DNA of 64,000 bases. It comes from Miscanthus floridulus. Lineage: Eukaryota; Streptophyta; Magnoliopsida; Poales; Poaceae. Positions 1 to 12,147 of this stretch are shown here, piece by piece. The stretch lies in contig NC_089597.1 of assembly GCF_019320115.1 (NCBI RefSeq), forward strand, positions 118,860,000 to 118,923,999, read 5' to 3'. The first letter of the stretch is position 1. Every line of letters starts with the position of its first letter. The notes beneath the pieces are model-generated. The model was not told the origin of the DNA. It was given only the letters and a program-made list of their open reading frames with translations, and searched no databases. The position numbers and the translations under genes were made by a program.

Positions 1-1
1 C

Positions 2-307
2 GGCGAGCTCATGGACGACGGCCGCGACGAGCGCCTCTTCGATCACTTCTCGGCGGTTGCGCAGCGCTCGGGGGTGTACATGGCGGCGGACTACGCCGAC
101 ATGGTGGAGCACTTCGTGCGCAGGTGGAAGGTGGCGGAGCTCGGCGGTGGCCTGTCCGGCGAGGGGCGGCGCGCGCAGGACTACGTGTGCGGGCTGCCCC
201 GCAAGATCCGCAGGATGGAGGAGCTGGCTCACGACCGTGCCGCCCAAATGGGGGCCCAGTCGGTTTGCTTCAGTTGGGTGTTCGATAGGCCCGTCCGCAT
301 CCACTGA
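2..307 (+). CDS. Stearoyl-ACP desaturase (acyl-ACP desaturase), C-terminal part
   Basis: About 100 C-terminal codons in one frame, entering from the window edge and ending in TGA at 305-307. The product resembles the C-terminus of plastid acyl-ACP desaturases, soluble di-iron enzymes that put the first double bond into stearoyl-ACP. Visible family landmarks are [20 protein letters not shown], then [20 protein letters not shown] text, then [17 protein letters not shown], and the end [12 protein letters not shown] (family usually FSWIFDR.V.). The first in-frame base is 2; the ATG at 11 is internal, not a start. Iron-ligand helices lie upstream, outside the window. High GC in third positions is typical of grasses. 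Family assignment is secure; which isoform cannot be told. Confidence 0.9.
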   Translation, partial: GELMDDGRDERLFDHFSAVAQRSGVYMAADYADMVEHFVRRWKVAELGGGLSGEGRRAQDYVCGLPRKIRRMEELAHDRAAQMGAQSVCFSWVFDRPVRIH

Positions 308-771
308 TCAGCTAGCCTCTTCCAAAGTGAGGTTAGAGGCCCATTTGTCACTGATCAACTGAACAGGGCCTCGACTACTTCAACCTATTTGTTTCTAAAA
401 AAAAAAACCCTACTTCAACCTATTGTATTTCCCCTAAATAAAAAACTTCTCGCTGCTTCTAAGCATTAGATTAGAGTAACAATGAACCATAATAAATATA
501 TCCTAGTACAAGTAAGCCTGGCTGCATTTGTATTCTGTTTACCACTACTATATATCTGAAATGTTGTTTCTTATATAATTATTATATAATATGTGCATTG
601 TTTATAATCCTAAATATTCCTTTGCTGAATGGAACTTACAAGGATTACTACTCTATACATGGTTATCAACATCCGTTGATTCTGCGATTCATTAATTCAA
701 TATTAGTTAAAACATACCAATAGAATTTCAGTCACTGAACTCTGCCTTCACCCAATTTGAGCATAAAACTG
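308..771. other. 3' flank of desaturase gene, no gene seen
   Basis: AT-rich sequence with no supported gene. From about 480 to 760 it is a diverged copy of the stretch at about 7720-8010 and 29270-29560, which lies upstream of the B-type F-box genes. The duplicated array therefore begins here. Confidence 0.6.
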
Positions 772-774
772 TAA

Positions 775-922
775 GGCCTTGTTTGGATGCGCATGTATTC
801 ATCTCAATCCACATGTATCGAAGTGGATTGGAGTGGAATTGAACTAAGTTCCATTCAATTCCACTTCACTCCACTCCAACACATGTGGATTGAAGTAGAT
901 ACATATGCATCTAAACAAGGCC
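775..922. mobile_element. Tourist-like MITE (PIF/Harbinger type), 148 bp
   Basis: The ends are inverted: GGCCTTGTTTGGATGC on the left and the complement of GCATCTAAACAAGGCC on the right. The middle also folds back (ATTCCACT runs on both arms). The element is flanked by direct TAA trinucleotides (772-774 and 923-925), the target duplication expected for PIF/Harbinger elements. No coding capacity. Confidence 0.85.
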
Positions 923-925
923 TAA

Positions 926-2662
926 TATGAAATGATGCTAATGTAGACACAAGCACACGCAAATTGACTGCAAAGGCAGGCCCGATCAACTTCGTTTTCT
1001 TTTGTATTCTGTGTCCCGTGCTACTAGTGACTATAGCTCGGTAGTTGACAGTCCTGGAGCATGACAGAGTAGTGTACCCAAAGCCATCAAATAGTGAAAT
1101 TAACTAGTTAAAACAAATTTTGTAGGTTAGCTGGGACCATGTCCAACCTTGGCCATAAATAAGCTCCTGCTGCACATGTGCTGCCATGCATGGCATTTGA
1201 TATCCATTTATTGAGAATAACACAGGATAAACCCCACAGTTCACCTCTATTGAGAATAACAAGGCAGACAGAGAACCACATTCTCAACCAAAGCACCATA
1301 CACCTCCAGGATTACGCCTAGCAACCACATGTAAGATAGGACTGGGCACAAATAGCTCACATCCATGGTACTATGGTAGCTTATTTGTAAATCATGTATA
1401 CGGTAGTAAGGCCGGGGCATGAAAAACAAACCCAAAAACTCAAACCCACTAACCTTCCATAATAATAGCTCATGTTCCCCAGCTCATGTACCATTTGACT
1501 TGCTGACACATCAGGCCATCAGCCATGCACAAGCACAATGCCCAGACGGCCAGACAACAAAGAAGGCAGCCACTCCTCCTAGTGGCAAGACAAGATAAGC
1601 AAGATGAAATGGCGTCATGAGTAGAATTCCCTCATCAACCAGACACCATATAAACAGCTAAAACATGCGAGCACGTAAAACAAAAGTCCATGGTATCACT
1701 AGCCTTCATCCATAGTAGTGAGAGGGGTCCCATTTAAATCAGAAAGCAAAGCACCAACCAACAGGAACCGAAAGGGGCAAAACCTTGAAAAATTGAGATG
1801 AAATTGTGCCACCCTGAATGCATAAATAAATGCAGCACTATATGAAGACTAGAAATAGGAAAATTTTCATTATTTCCAATTAAAACTGAGATGTTCTCAC
1901 CTGAAAAAAAAAGAGAGAAAAGAAACAATGATCTTTGATTTTTCTACCCACTTTCATACTTACAGTACAAGGTAAAATTGAATGATGGAAGCATATTCAA
2001 TCTCCCATGCACTACGATTTATTTCAGGTAGAAATCTCATTTCTTGCTTAGGTCCATAGTGAAGGGATTAGCATTTATAAATCATGAAAATTACTGATAA
2101 AAAAAGAATTGTGTTACTAAGTTACTTCTCTATTTCACAATCCATAGAAGTCACAACAAACAACTAAATTCATCACTAGCAGCATTGCACTTTGCCACTT
2201 TGTATATATTTTTTTAAATGATCAGCAGCACTTTGTATATCAATAGGCAACTTCCTGAGTATTACCATATCGAAAAATGGAAACAAGACTAAGTCATGTA
2301 AATAAGCACAGACCTCCCCACTTAGATGCAATCTGATACCTCAAGGTAACAAATAAACAAGGAAGATGACTGACAACATATAACAACATCGATTATTAAT
2401 TGTTAAATATGATATAAAGCAGCTTCAATTCATAGGGATAATATGTCAAATACAAGATGCAAGTGGTATCAGGACATGAAAGCAAGCACATACAGGATAA
2501 CATGCATTTTAACTTTGCTTGTAGTAATTTTGAAGAAAGAAATTAAAAATGCAACCATGTTTTTTCATATATTATCTATATAAGAGCTACCACCAAAAGG
2601 ATAGTGCCCAGATAGTCTGATATTACTATCCAAAGGGCTCTGACTCGACTGTTGACTGACAA
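926..2662. other. Duplicated intergenic DNA of the F-box array
   Basis: No gene recognised. The stretch from about 1060 matches 5560-6900, and parts match 26120-26900, which are the 3' flanks of B-type F-box copies. It is an old duplicated flank from which the gene has been lost. Confidence 0.55.
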
Positions 2663-2692
2663 CTATAGTAGCTTGATGTAGGCCCCATGAAA
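2663..2692 (-). pseudogene. Scrap of an FBD exon 3 (last codons only)
   Basis: The last few codons and the stop of an F-box/FBD gene remain here, recognised only by alignment of the surrounding text with the 3' ends of the copies ending at 17165 and 31005. The sequence then switches abruptly to unrelated flank. Too short to classify as A or B type. Confidence 0.35.
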
Positions 2693-3280
2693 AAAAACAT
2701 TGACAACAGAATTCTGTATCCAAGTTTGCTTCTCTAGTTCACACTCCATGGCAATCATAACAGATAATTAAATCCATCACTATCAGCATGCACTCTGTTT
2801 ATCAATCAGCATACTTCCTGAAAGTTACCATATCAAAAAATATATGTTGGCAACAAGACTAGAGGTCATGTAAGTAAGCGCAGACCTCTTCACTTTGATT
2901 CAATCTGATACCTCAAAAGTAAAATATCAACAAGGAAGATAACCGATAACTTATAACATATTCATTTTTTTTCTGGTCCACAACTTAACTCATCTTCCTT
3001 TGGGTTGCGGAAGATAATATGAAGCTGCAGAGCTGTTCTGATTCATCATCATAACGATAATGTCAAATACATCATGCAAGTGGTGCCAGGACAGCAAAGC
3101 AAGAGTATACTGGAAAACCATGCATTTTTAATATTTTGCTAGGAGTAATATTCAAGAAAGATATTAAGGTGACAATGTTGGTTTCTTATCATTTTCTCAG
3201 TAAGAACTACAACCAAAATGGTAATGTCCTGATACTCTGGTATTACGATCCATAGGGCTCTGACTCGACTAGTGACTGAA

Positions 3281-4974
3281 CTATGACTCAATAAAGGCCT
3301 CATGATATGGCTGGGTTGCTGCATTGTCAGACGTAGTCAACATTATCTTGCCATTGACCAAAGCTTCTTTGAGAAGCGAAAGTTCCGCTTCTGGTGCACC
3401 GGGCAAATCCACTGGAGTGACATTGCGAGAAACTATTAACAGTTTCTGCAGAGAGCTAGCTTTCCTCAACAGAAAACTCACTAGCTGCACCTCGGTGGGG
3501 ATCCAGTTGAAGTTCATGACCTTTACCATGACGAGGTTGTTTAAGCCATCTTCCGGTGGCTCTTCCCGCACCTGATCAATACAACCTTCCATGGGCTTAC
3601 ATCTATATGCCGGGAGCTACACAGAAGAACCATAGTCAAAAACGCGGATGACTATGAAGAAAAAGAAATTACAAAGGCATTGACTGTGTTAACCTGCACA
3701 AAGAGCCTCTCCAGATTAGGACATTGGAAGATCTTGAGGAACAGATACAAGTTGGAAAGGTTGACAGCTTTCATTTCAAACATGAGTAGGTGTAGCTCTT
3801 TCAAACTGTGTAAGTTGAAATTGGGCAACTGGGCACTGGCTCCATCGGCTGACAAGACAGATGCACCCTGAAATAAAAGGTATGGTTAGGATAAAAAAAC
3901 CAAGATTTTTGTTTCATATCTATCAAGCAACTAAACGTTACTCCTAAGTGACAAGAAGACCAGAAATAATAAACAAGATTAAATACGGAGAAAGTACCAT
4001 GAGGGCTTTGTAACAGATGGTGAGAACGTTGAGGCTGGTAAATCCTTCTGGAGAGATTTCCTCAAGTTATCCATATTCCATTCTTTCATCGGTTCTGAGT
4101 CAAATAACTGAATATAAAGATCAGAAAGCGTGGCATCGCGTGGAATGGATAAAGGCAAGTTGGAGAAGCGGCCCTTGTAGTGGAAGGAGCGCAGGCTAGG
4201 AACACGCACGAAGTCCAGACTGGTGATCCTATCACAGCCAGCGATTGCAAGACTCCTCAGGTTCGGTGGTAGCCTGTCGAACTCCCAACCGTAACCGTTA
4301 CAGCGGCAGCTGCGCAGATCGAGAGTGAGGAGGTTGGGGCACAGCGCCATCATTTTTTTGAAAGCCTTCGGGCGAAAGGAGACCGATTCCAGCCGGATGA
4401 CCTCTAGAGCGTGGAATGACCGGGCGCCCTTGTGGAACATGCTGGAGACGCTGATGTGGCAGAGCGAGAGGCACGCAAGGGCCAGGCTCAACAGCGGCAG
4501 GTGAAAGTTGAGCTCGCCCGCGACCAGGCTCTTGCGCGTCGTCTCCACGTGGAGGTCCTCGACGCCGCACTCGGCGGCGTAGTCGAGAAAGCGCCGGAAC
4601 TCCGAAGCCTTGAGAGTGGAGATTCCAACGTTGAGGGAGAAGCGGTCGAGTCGGCGGCGCGGCTGCGGCTCGCGCGCCAGCGCGTCCAGCTCTCGCCGCG
4701 GATCGTCGCGGGAGCGGAGGTGCACCTCGAGGGAGGCGCGATGCGCCCACCGGCCCCTCCACAGGTCGCGCCACCCGCGAGCGAGCGCCCCCGTGCGGAT
4801 GGCGTCTTTGAGAGGGAGGTGCGTCAGGACGCGCAGCCGCAGCTCGTCCGGCAGCGCCGAGATGCGGTCCAACGGGATCGCATCCGAACCCTCCGCCTCG
4901 CACTGGTCATCCAGCCCATCCACCTTTTGCCTCTTCGATCCGCAGCTGCCGCCGCCGCCCGAGTTGATGGCCAT
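3281..4974 (-). pseudogene. F-box/LRR/FBD gene A1, frameshifted in exon 1
   Basis: Three exons by comparison with A3: 3998-4974, 3694-3867 and 3281-3616, with GT/AG borders (donor GTACTTT; acceptors TTTCAG and TGTAG). Exon 1 carries an N-terminal F-box (LDRISALPDELRLRVLTHLP and on through RGWRDLW), then leucine-rich segments such as LDLRSCRCNGYGWEFDRLPP. Exons 2-3 give the FBD-type C-terminus (CPNLERLFVQ, VQLVSFLLRKASSLQ). Such proteins are presumed SCF ubiquitin-ligase substrate adaptors. The start at 4974 (MAINSGGGG) matches A2 and A3; an ATG 63 nt upstream is also open. Exon 1 is 977 nt instead of 978: one A is missing near 4038-4040 (GGTAAATCC where A2 and A3 have GGATAAATCC on the plus strand), which throws the last 16 codons of exon 1 and everything after out of frame. 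Either a pseudogene or a sequencing error. Confidence 0.8.
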
Positions 4975-6900
4975 TTCCCGCTCGTCCCCAATTTGGGGAA
5001 TACCCCACCCTACCTCTCCCTCTCCCCGTCCAATCACCTACCCATTTGAGATGAAACCAACGCGCCGCCGCTGGGCGTTGCGTGCGAACTGCGAGGTTAA
5101 AGAAAACGAGTTGGGCCATACAGGGCCGAAACGTGGACGCTCAAGCAGACCGTGCTGCCACAGTTTTGGGCTCTTGGCCAATGCGTAAGCCATGTACTTA
5201 TACAGGCAAACTTTTATTTTATTTTACTCTCCGTTTAAGAAAACTACTTTTGTTTCCTATAATAAGGGTCTGTTTGAAATGCGGGATTTTTTCTCCATTC
5301 CTACGTTTTTACTGTGAAATTGAACTGATTCCTATGAAATTCCTGTGTGATTCCTATAAAATTTCTGCGTTCCAAGCAGGCCCTAAAAGGAAAAAATTGC
5401 TTCCAATAACCAGGCAGGCTGCAGCCTTGCTACCCAGTAGCCCATCGGAAAAAGGTTTTGCAAAAACAAGAAGTAGCTCTACACCCAAATGAACAAAACT
5501 TTCGAATCAAACTTGGACAGTGGTGGAGCCTGTAATGAATTGGGAGGGGCCCAATAAGACTAAGAGAGTAGTGTACCCAAAGTCATCAAATAGTGAAATC
5601 GACTACAGCTGCACATGTGCTTAATCAAGTTTTGTAGGTTAGCTGGGACCTTGGCCATAAATAAAGCTCCTGCTGCACATGTGCTGCAATGGCATCTGAA
5701 TATCTGATGACTGATATCCATTTGGAGGACGATAATACAGGTTAAACCCCACAATTTCAATTATATTGAAAAGAACAAGGCAGATAGAGAACCAGATACT
5801 CAACCAAAGCACCGTACACCTCCAGCCACCAGGATTACGCCTAGCAACCACATGTTAGATAGGATTGACCACAGATAGCTCGCATCCCCAGATCATGTAG
5901 TCATGTACCATTGACTTTGCTGACGCACCAGGTCATCAGCCATGCACAATGTCCAGACAACAAAGAAGGCAGACACTCCCGGTAGTGGCAAGACAAGATA
6001 AGCAAGATGATGAAATGGCTTCATGAGTAGAATTCCCTCAGGAACCAGACACCATATAGGCAGCTAAAACATGCAAACACAAAACAGAAGTAAAGGGCAT
6101 GATTGACACACAGACACTAAGTTAATTAACTTGTGATAACATTCCATGGTACCACTAGCCTTCATCCATAGCAGTGAGAGGCAGTCAGGAAAGATGATAA
6201 ATTTAAATCAGAAAGCAAAGCCTTGAAAAAATGAAATAAATTATACCACCCTGAATGCGTAAACAAATGCAGCACTATATGAAGCCTCGAAATAGGAAAA
6301 ATTTCAATCTTTCCTGTTGAAACTGAGATGTTCTCACTCAAAAATAAAGAGAAAAGAAACGATGATCTTTGGTTTTTCTGCCCTCTTTCATAGTTACAAG
6401 ATGATAATATTAAATTCAACACTAGCAGTGGCAGCATTGCACTTCACCACTTTGTAATCAATAGGGCAACTTTCTCAATATTACCATATCAAAAAATGCC
6501 AAAAAGATTACAAGTCATGTAAATAAGAACAAACCTCCCTGCTTTGATGCAATCTGATACCTCAAGGTAACAAATGAACAAGGAAGAAGACCGACAACAT
6601 ATAACATCATCAATAATTCTGATCCACAACTTCATCCATCTTTGTTTGAATTGTTAAATATGATATAAAGCTGCTTCAATTCATAGGGATAATATGTCAA
6701 ATACAAGATGCAAGTGGTATCATGACACATACAGGATACCATACATTTTAATTTTGCTAGTAGTAATATTGAAGAAAGAAATTAACAAGAAAACATTGGT
6801 TTTTCATATATTATCTATAAGAGCAACCACCCAAAAGGATGGTGCCCAGATAGTCTGATATTTCTATACAAAGGGCTCTGACTTGATTGATCACTGACAA
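4975..6900. other. A1 upstream region and B-type 3' flank
   Basis: The proximal 200 bp is the A1 promoter side. It contains TTGGGCC and GGCCGAAAC words that recur upstream of A2 and A3 (around 20750 and 32840). From about 5550 the sequence repeats the 1060-2680 flank. No additional gene is seen; short ORFs here are not conserved between the copies. Confidence 0.5.
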
Positions 6901-7215
6901 TTAGAGCTTGGTTAAGACCTCAGAATGATACGGTTCAGTTGCACCATCATCAAACTCCCTAAACACTATCTTGCCACTGGCCAAAGGTTCTATGAGAAGC
7001 AAAACGCCTGCTTCTGGTACACCGGGCAAATCCAGTGGAGTGACATTGGGTGAAATTATTAACAATTTCTGCAGGGGCCTAGCTTTCCTCAATAGAAAAC
7101 TGACTAGCTCTCAGTGCAGCAGCAACTGAACTTCGTGACCTTTACCATCACAAGGTTGTCTAAGTCATCCTCCGGTGGCTCTTCCCTCACCTCATCAATT
7201 GAACCTTTCATGGCC
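6901..7215 (-). pseudogene. F-box/FBD remnant B1 (exon 3 only)
   Basis: This matches exon 3 of B2 (26918-27256), including the distinctive ending REFDDGATEPYHSEV and a TAA stop at 6901-6903. A loss of about 4 nt near 7105 (where B2 reads AGCTGCACCTCAATG on the plus strand) breaks the frame. Exons 1 and 2 and the promoter are missing: after about 7230 the sequence jumps to what in B2 lies around 28860. So about 1.6 kb has been deleted. A dead fragment. Confidence 0.75.
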
Positions 7216-7230
7216 AAATATTTAAATGTC

Positions 7231-8323
7231 AGTGATCAATCAGGAAGGTGGATAAAATAAGATCACACAAAATATAATAAATAAAACTCATACATGAAGA
7301 GACTCCACAGCAAAAGTTTTTGACCGTGAGGCTACATAAAATTAATCAGATGAAAATAAATGAACGAGTTCCCCAATAACAATGATTTTTCAGAGGAAGA
7401 TTACAGATGAATTTAACAGACTAAGTAACACCAAATAGAAAAGATGGTATTGACATCAATGATAGTATGCATAAACTTCTGAACTCTGATTCAAGAAATT
7501 CACCACTCGGTAATGTAGAAACAAAAGGACTTACAGATACTAGTTAAATATTATCCTATCAACTTATTTGAAAATAAAAGTTGTTGATTTAACAATAATA
7601 TCAAAACTGTTGTTCAAGACTGAGCCAGTTTTCATTTTATTTTTCAACAATGTATGAAGTACAGAATTTTAGTCCTGCACTGGTGACTAAATTGTCTGTC
7701 CCTGAGTTATCTTAAGCATTGGGGTATCAATCAACCATAAAAAATATCCTAATATAATTGACTAATTGAGCCTGGCTGCATTGTATTATGTTTACCACTA
7801 CTATATATCCGAAATATTTTTCTTATAATTGTATATGTGCATTGTTCATAATCCTAAATGCACCTTTACTGAATGGAACCAGAGAATTACTGCTCCATAT
7901 TAAAGATTGCTGTCAGCATCCATTGATTCTGCGATTCATGGATTCAGTATTTGTTCAAACATACCGATAAAGTTTTATTAAGTACGTACAATAGGTCATT
8001 GAACTTTGCATGCAGTACCAGCTCGACTTAAGCAGAAAATAAGTGTAACTTGAACTGATGCTCATGTATAGACAAGAAAAGCACGCGCAATTTGACTGCA
8101 AAAGCAAGCTCGACTTCTGGTTCTTTTATAGTACCATGCACTTGCTGAAGCATCAGGGCATCAGCCATGCCCCGAAACATAAAGGTGCCGCTCCTGGTAG
8201 CGGCGACACAATAAAGAAATCTCTTCGTCGTGAGTAGAAATATTACATCAAGCTGCCATATAGGCGGATAAAACATGCGAACAACAAAAACCAAGAGCAT
8301 GACACAGCTCTGGATGCAGAAGA
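7231..8323. other. B-type upstream flank, no gene seen
   Basis: AT-rich DNA closely matching 28855-29770. It ends where the composite gypsy element has inserted. No supported gene. Confidence 0.55.
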
Positions 8324-8328
8324 GTACC

Positions 8329-8719
8329 TGTCAAGGGCCTGGAGATCGTGGGTAGGCGGCCCGCGGCTACGTAGATCGTAGCCGTCAGCCGTGTCTTCCG
8401 ATCTGGAGGTTATACCCCTCACGGTGATCGGGCTTGAGAGTCTTTGGGGAAGAGAGGGAGGTTTAGGATAACTGATCTTTCTTACTTTATCAAATGGCCT
8501 TAGATCCATACATATAGCCTCTCGGGCTGTTGAAAAGGAAACTAACTAATCCTTGATTCTAGGGAAAGATAGCAAATCAAATCTTCCTTCTTTCTATCCT
8601 AGCCACTGGATGTTCCCTGCGCATCGCGCGTGCTGGCCTGGGCGTCGCGCTCAGCGCGCTCCGCGGCCCGCCTCACGTCGCGGTTGCGCCTGCGACGGTG
8701 GTAGCTGTGGCCCCACATG
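8329..8719 (-). repeat. 3' LTR of the composite gypsy element
   Basis: Matches 15531-15924 almost base for base. The clearest difference is TAATCC here versus TAATTC in the other copy, near 8550. This copy lacks the last few bases (GACA) and is fused directly to pol sequence at about 8718, showing that the integrase part of copy A was removed by a deletion ending in the LTR. Confidence 0.85.
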
Positions 8720-11694
8720 TAGGCGGGATGTAGAGGCGGCCGTCATAGAGTACCATGTCGTCCCTGACCGCCCATGGAGCGGTTCTGGAGCCCGCGCGCA
8801 CCTCGTCGTGGATCGCGACCAGGGCAGGGTCGACGGCCTGAGCCTGGCGGAGACGGCTGATGTAGTCAAAACGCGGTGCCGAGATGGCGCGGAGACCGCC
8901 CATGCTGTCCTCCTCAGCATCGCGACGCGAGAGGGCGTCCGCCACGACGTTGGTTGCCCCGGACTTGTACTCGACGGCGAAGTCGAAGCCGAGCAGCTTG
9001 CCAACCCAATGGTGCTGGGGAATGGTGGCAAGGCGTTGATCCAGCAGAAACTTGAGGCTATGGTGGTCCGTCTTGACTAGGAAGTAGCGGCCCCACAGAT
9101 ATGGCCTCCAGTGCCGCACTGCGAGCACGAGGCCAATGAGCTCCCGCTCATACGCCGCTAGGGAGCGGTGTCGCGGCGCCACCGGTCTGCTGAAGAAGGC
9201 GATGGGATGGCCCTCCTGCAAAAGGACGGCGCCGAAGCCGTATGTCGACGCGTCGCACTCCACCACGAACAGTTTGGTAAAGTCCGGCAAGGCCAAGACC
9301 GGCGCCGAAGTTACGGCGGCCTTGAGTGCGCCGAACGCCTCCTCGGCGGCAGCCCCCCAAGTGAAGCCGTCCTTCTTCAAGAGCGCCGTGAGGGGCACGG
9401 CGATGGAGCCGTAGTTGTGGACGAACTTCCGATAGTAGCCCGCCAACCCAAGGAAGCCACGGACCGCCCGCGCGGAACGGGGCCGAGGCCACTCGTGGAT
9501 GGCTTGGACCTTGCTGGGGTCCATGGCGACGCCGGCTACTGAAATGGTGTGGCCCAGATAGGCAACGACGTCCACACCAAAACAGCACTTGGAGCGCTTG
9601 ACGAACCGGCGGTGCTGGCGCAGGAGCTCGAAGACGATGCGCAGGTGGCGGAGGTGATCTGCCCAGGAGGTACTATAGATCAAGATGTCATCGAAAAAGA
9701 CTAGGACGAACCGCCGAAGGTAAGCCCGGAGGACGTCGTTCATCAGTGCCTGGAACGTGGCCGGGGCGTTGCACAGCCCGAACGGCATCACCAGAAATTC
9801 GTAGAGGCCGTCGTGGGTGCGGAACGCCGTCTTGTGGATGTCCTCAGCGCGCATCCGCACCTGGTGGTAGCCCGAGCGCAAGTCGAGCTTGGTGAAGAAG
9901 CGCGCGCCATGGAGCTCGTCGAGGAGCTCATCCACCACCGGGATAGGGAAGGCGTCCTTGACGGTCAGCGCGTTGAGGGCGCGGTAATCGACGCAAAATC
10001 TCCACGAGCCGTCGGCCTTGTGGACGAGGAGGGCCGGGGAGGAGAAAGGCGAATCGCTGCGACGAACGACGCCCTGCTCAATCATGGCGGCGCACTGGCG
10101 CTCCAGCTCATCTTTGTGTGCCGCGGGATAGCGGTATGGCCGCACGGCGACGGGGGCCGAGCCGGGTTTGAGGACGATGGCGTGGTCCCGCGTGCGCTGT
10201 GGCGGCAGGCCCGAAGGTGTGGGGAAGACGTCCTCATAGGCGGTCAGGAGCTCGTCCAGGAGCGTCCCACTGGCCGCCGCGATGGTGCGCAGGCTGGCGG
10301 CGGACGAGGACGGCACGCCTGCCCACGTGATGGTGCGGCCGTCTTGGTGGAAGGACATCGCGCGATCCGCGAAGTTCCACACGATGGGACCGAGTGTGCC
10401 CATCCAGCAGGTGCCCAGCACAACCTCGTACCCTGCAAGAGGCATCACAAAGAGATCGGTGTGGAAAGCTGTGCCGTTGATGGAGAAGGGGGCGTTCCTA
10501 ATGACGCCCGGGTAGGCCACGCGCTCGCCGTTGGCGACCGTGGCGGTCAGGCGTGGCCGGTCCTGGATCGGCAGGCCGGTACGTCGCGCCGCGTCCTCGC
10601 CGATGAAACTGTGCGTGGAACCGCTGTCGAGCAAGGCGAGGAGGGAGGCCGCCCCCACCGACACCGTGATCTGGATGGTGTCCGCGACAGGAATGCCAGC
10701 GACGGCATGGAGGGAGTAGCAGGGTGCTTCGGCTCCTGGTGCCTCCGAAGCGTCCACGGCGTCATTGACCTCCACCCCGTCGACGAAGAAGAGGCGTTTG
10801 CAGAATCGGTTATGTCCCCGGGTGTATGGTTCGTTGCAGTTGAAGCAGAGGCCTTGGCGGCGCCGTTCCGCCATCTCAGCCGGGGAGAGTCGACGTGGAG
10901 GTCCTTCGCCGCGACCCTGCTGTCCGGGTACAGGTGGCGCCGGGAGCGCCAGGGGCTGCTGGGGGGGCCGGTAGCGCCGGCCGTGGCGCCGGGGCAGGCA
11001 GAACGCCGCGCTGGGGCGCTCGGGAAGGCAGTGGCGGCGGCGGACGGAAGGCCTCCATCATCTCCACCTCACGCGCCAGGCTCATGGCTTCGACGAGGGT
11101 GGCCGGGTGGTGCAGCCGGACGGCGTGGCTGAGCGGTGGGAGAAGGCCCCCGGTGTAGAGCTGGACGCGTTGCGACTCCTCGAGCCGGCCCGCGCGCGGA
11201 AGGAGAGCCTGAAATTGGTTGGAGTAGTCCGCCACGGTGCCCGTGCGCCGGCATTCGGCGAGCTCGAACATGGGCGCGGAACGGAGGGGAGGCCCGAACC
11301 GCAGGTTGAGGAGATCCTTGAAGTGGCTCCAGTTCGGCGTGCCGTCATCCGTCTGCAGCTGGATGAACCAGAGCTGCGCGACGTCGTCCAGATGGTACGA
11401 CGCCATGAGCACGCGCTCGTCGACCGTGGTGCGATGTTGGCGGAAATAGGCCTCGCACTTATTGATGAAGAGCATCGGATCGGTGGTGCCGTCGAAGCGG
11501 GGAAAATCCCACTTCTTGTGTTTCGGGTGAAACTCCTGCTCGCGCGGCCCGAGCTGACGGTGGCCATCGGCGCCCCCTGATCCGGACGACTCGGACTGTG
11601 CCTTCACGGAGGCCATGTCGGTCTTCAGCGCGGCAAGGTCGGCGGTCATGGCTTGCATCTGGGCAAGAAGATCAGCAAGCGTGGGTTCTGCCAT
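8720..11694 (-). pseudogene. gag-pol copy A: gag, PR, RT and RNase H, integrase lost
   Basis: gag starts at 11694 (MAEPTLADLLAQMQAMTA) and includes a retrotransposon gag domain (FPRFDGTTDPMLFINKCEAY). A zinc knuckle CFNCNEPYTRGHNRFC, protease DSGSTHSFI, reverse transcriptase with VFFDDILIYS, and RNase H with ECDASTYGFG follow. A run of seven Gs at 10961-10967 (six in copy B) shifts gag out of frame with pol. The pol frame runs from 10874 down into the LTR and stops making sense at about 8718, just before the integrase zinc finger, so integrase and chromodomain are absent. Not able to transpose alone. Described only; no intact product is implied. Confidence 0.85.
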
Positions 11695-11797
11695 GGCGAC
11701 AGAAGTAGCGGTGGATGCGGATGGGGAGTGTGGTGGTGGCGGCTGGGCGTGGCGGGCAGATGGTGCGGCGGCGGTGGAAGGTGTAGCGGAGGAGGAT
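9733..11797 (-). repeat. Internal 2.06-kb direct repeat, copy A
   Basis: Near-identical to 13445-15508. I noticed about five differences, including the G-run length change near 10961 that makes this copy one base longer. It covers the 5' leader, gag, protease and the first half of RT. Confidence 0.85.
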
Positions 11798-12147
11798 TTA
11801 AGCTCCTGAGGTTGTAGCTATGGTGGATTGGGGGCCGGGGCTTGAAGACTCGACGTCGAGGCGGCGGCGCCGTGCTGCCGAGGAGGGGTTAGGGCTGCGG
11901 CTGGAGTGGTCAAAGAACAGGGAGGGAGCGCCAGGCGCCCAAGGGTGTCTTTGTGACACAATCCCAGGCTAATTCTTTTCTTCTCAGAGTTGGACTCTTA
12001 TAGTCCTTACAAACCGAAACAACTTGACTCATTAGGCTAACAAACTCTGCTACTAATCTGAACCCAATCTCTAAAAACTCTCAACTAACTAAATCTGCTA
12101 GGACTCTTAGGGACTCGGCTTGGACCTGAACCGGACCCGTCTTAGGT
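11798..12147 (-). repeat. Spacer between gag-pol copies, LTR-like
   Basis: About 350 bp between the copy B stop codon and the copy A leader. It is unrelated to the outer LTRs, but on the minus strand it holds a TATA-like CTATAAGAG near 11995 with promoter-like surroundings, as an LTR would. It may be the remains of a different LTR type, which would make the element a mosaic of two related families. Inference only. Confidence 0.4.

Noticed and set aside
4432..5049. 205-codon plus-strand ORF opposite F-box A1, with similar ones opposite A2 and A3
   Set aside because: Antisense shadow of the F-box exon. It recurs at every copy because the coding strand is conserved.
9813..11132. 439-codon plus-strand ORF
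   Set aside because: Exact antisense of gag-pol copy A, and it reappears at 13525-14685 opposite copy B. GC-rich coding DNA often leaves the opposite strand open. No domain is seen.
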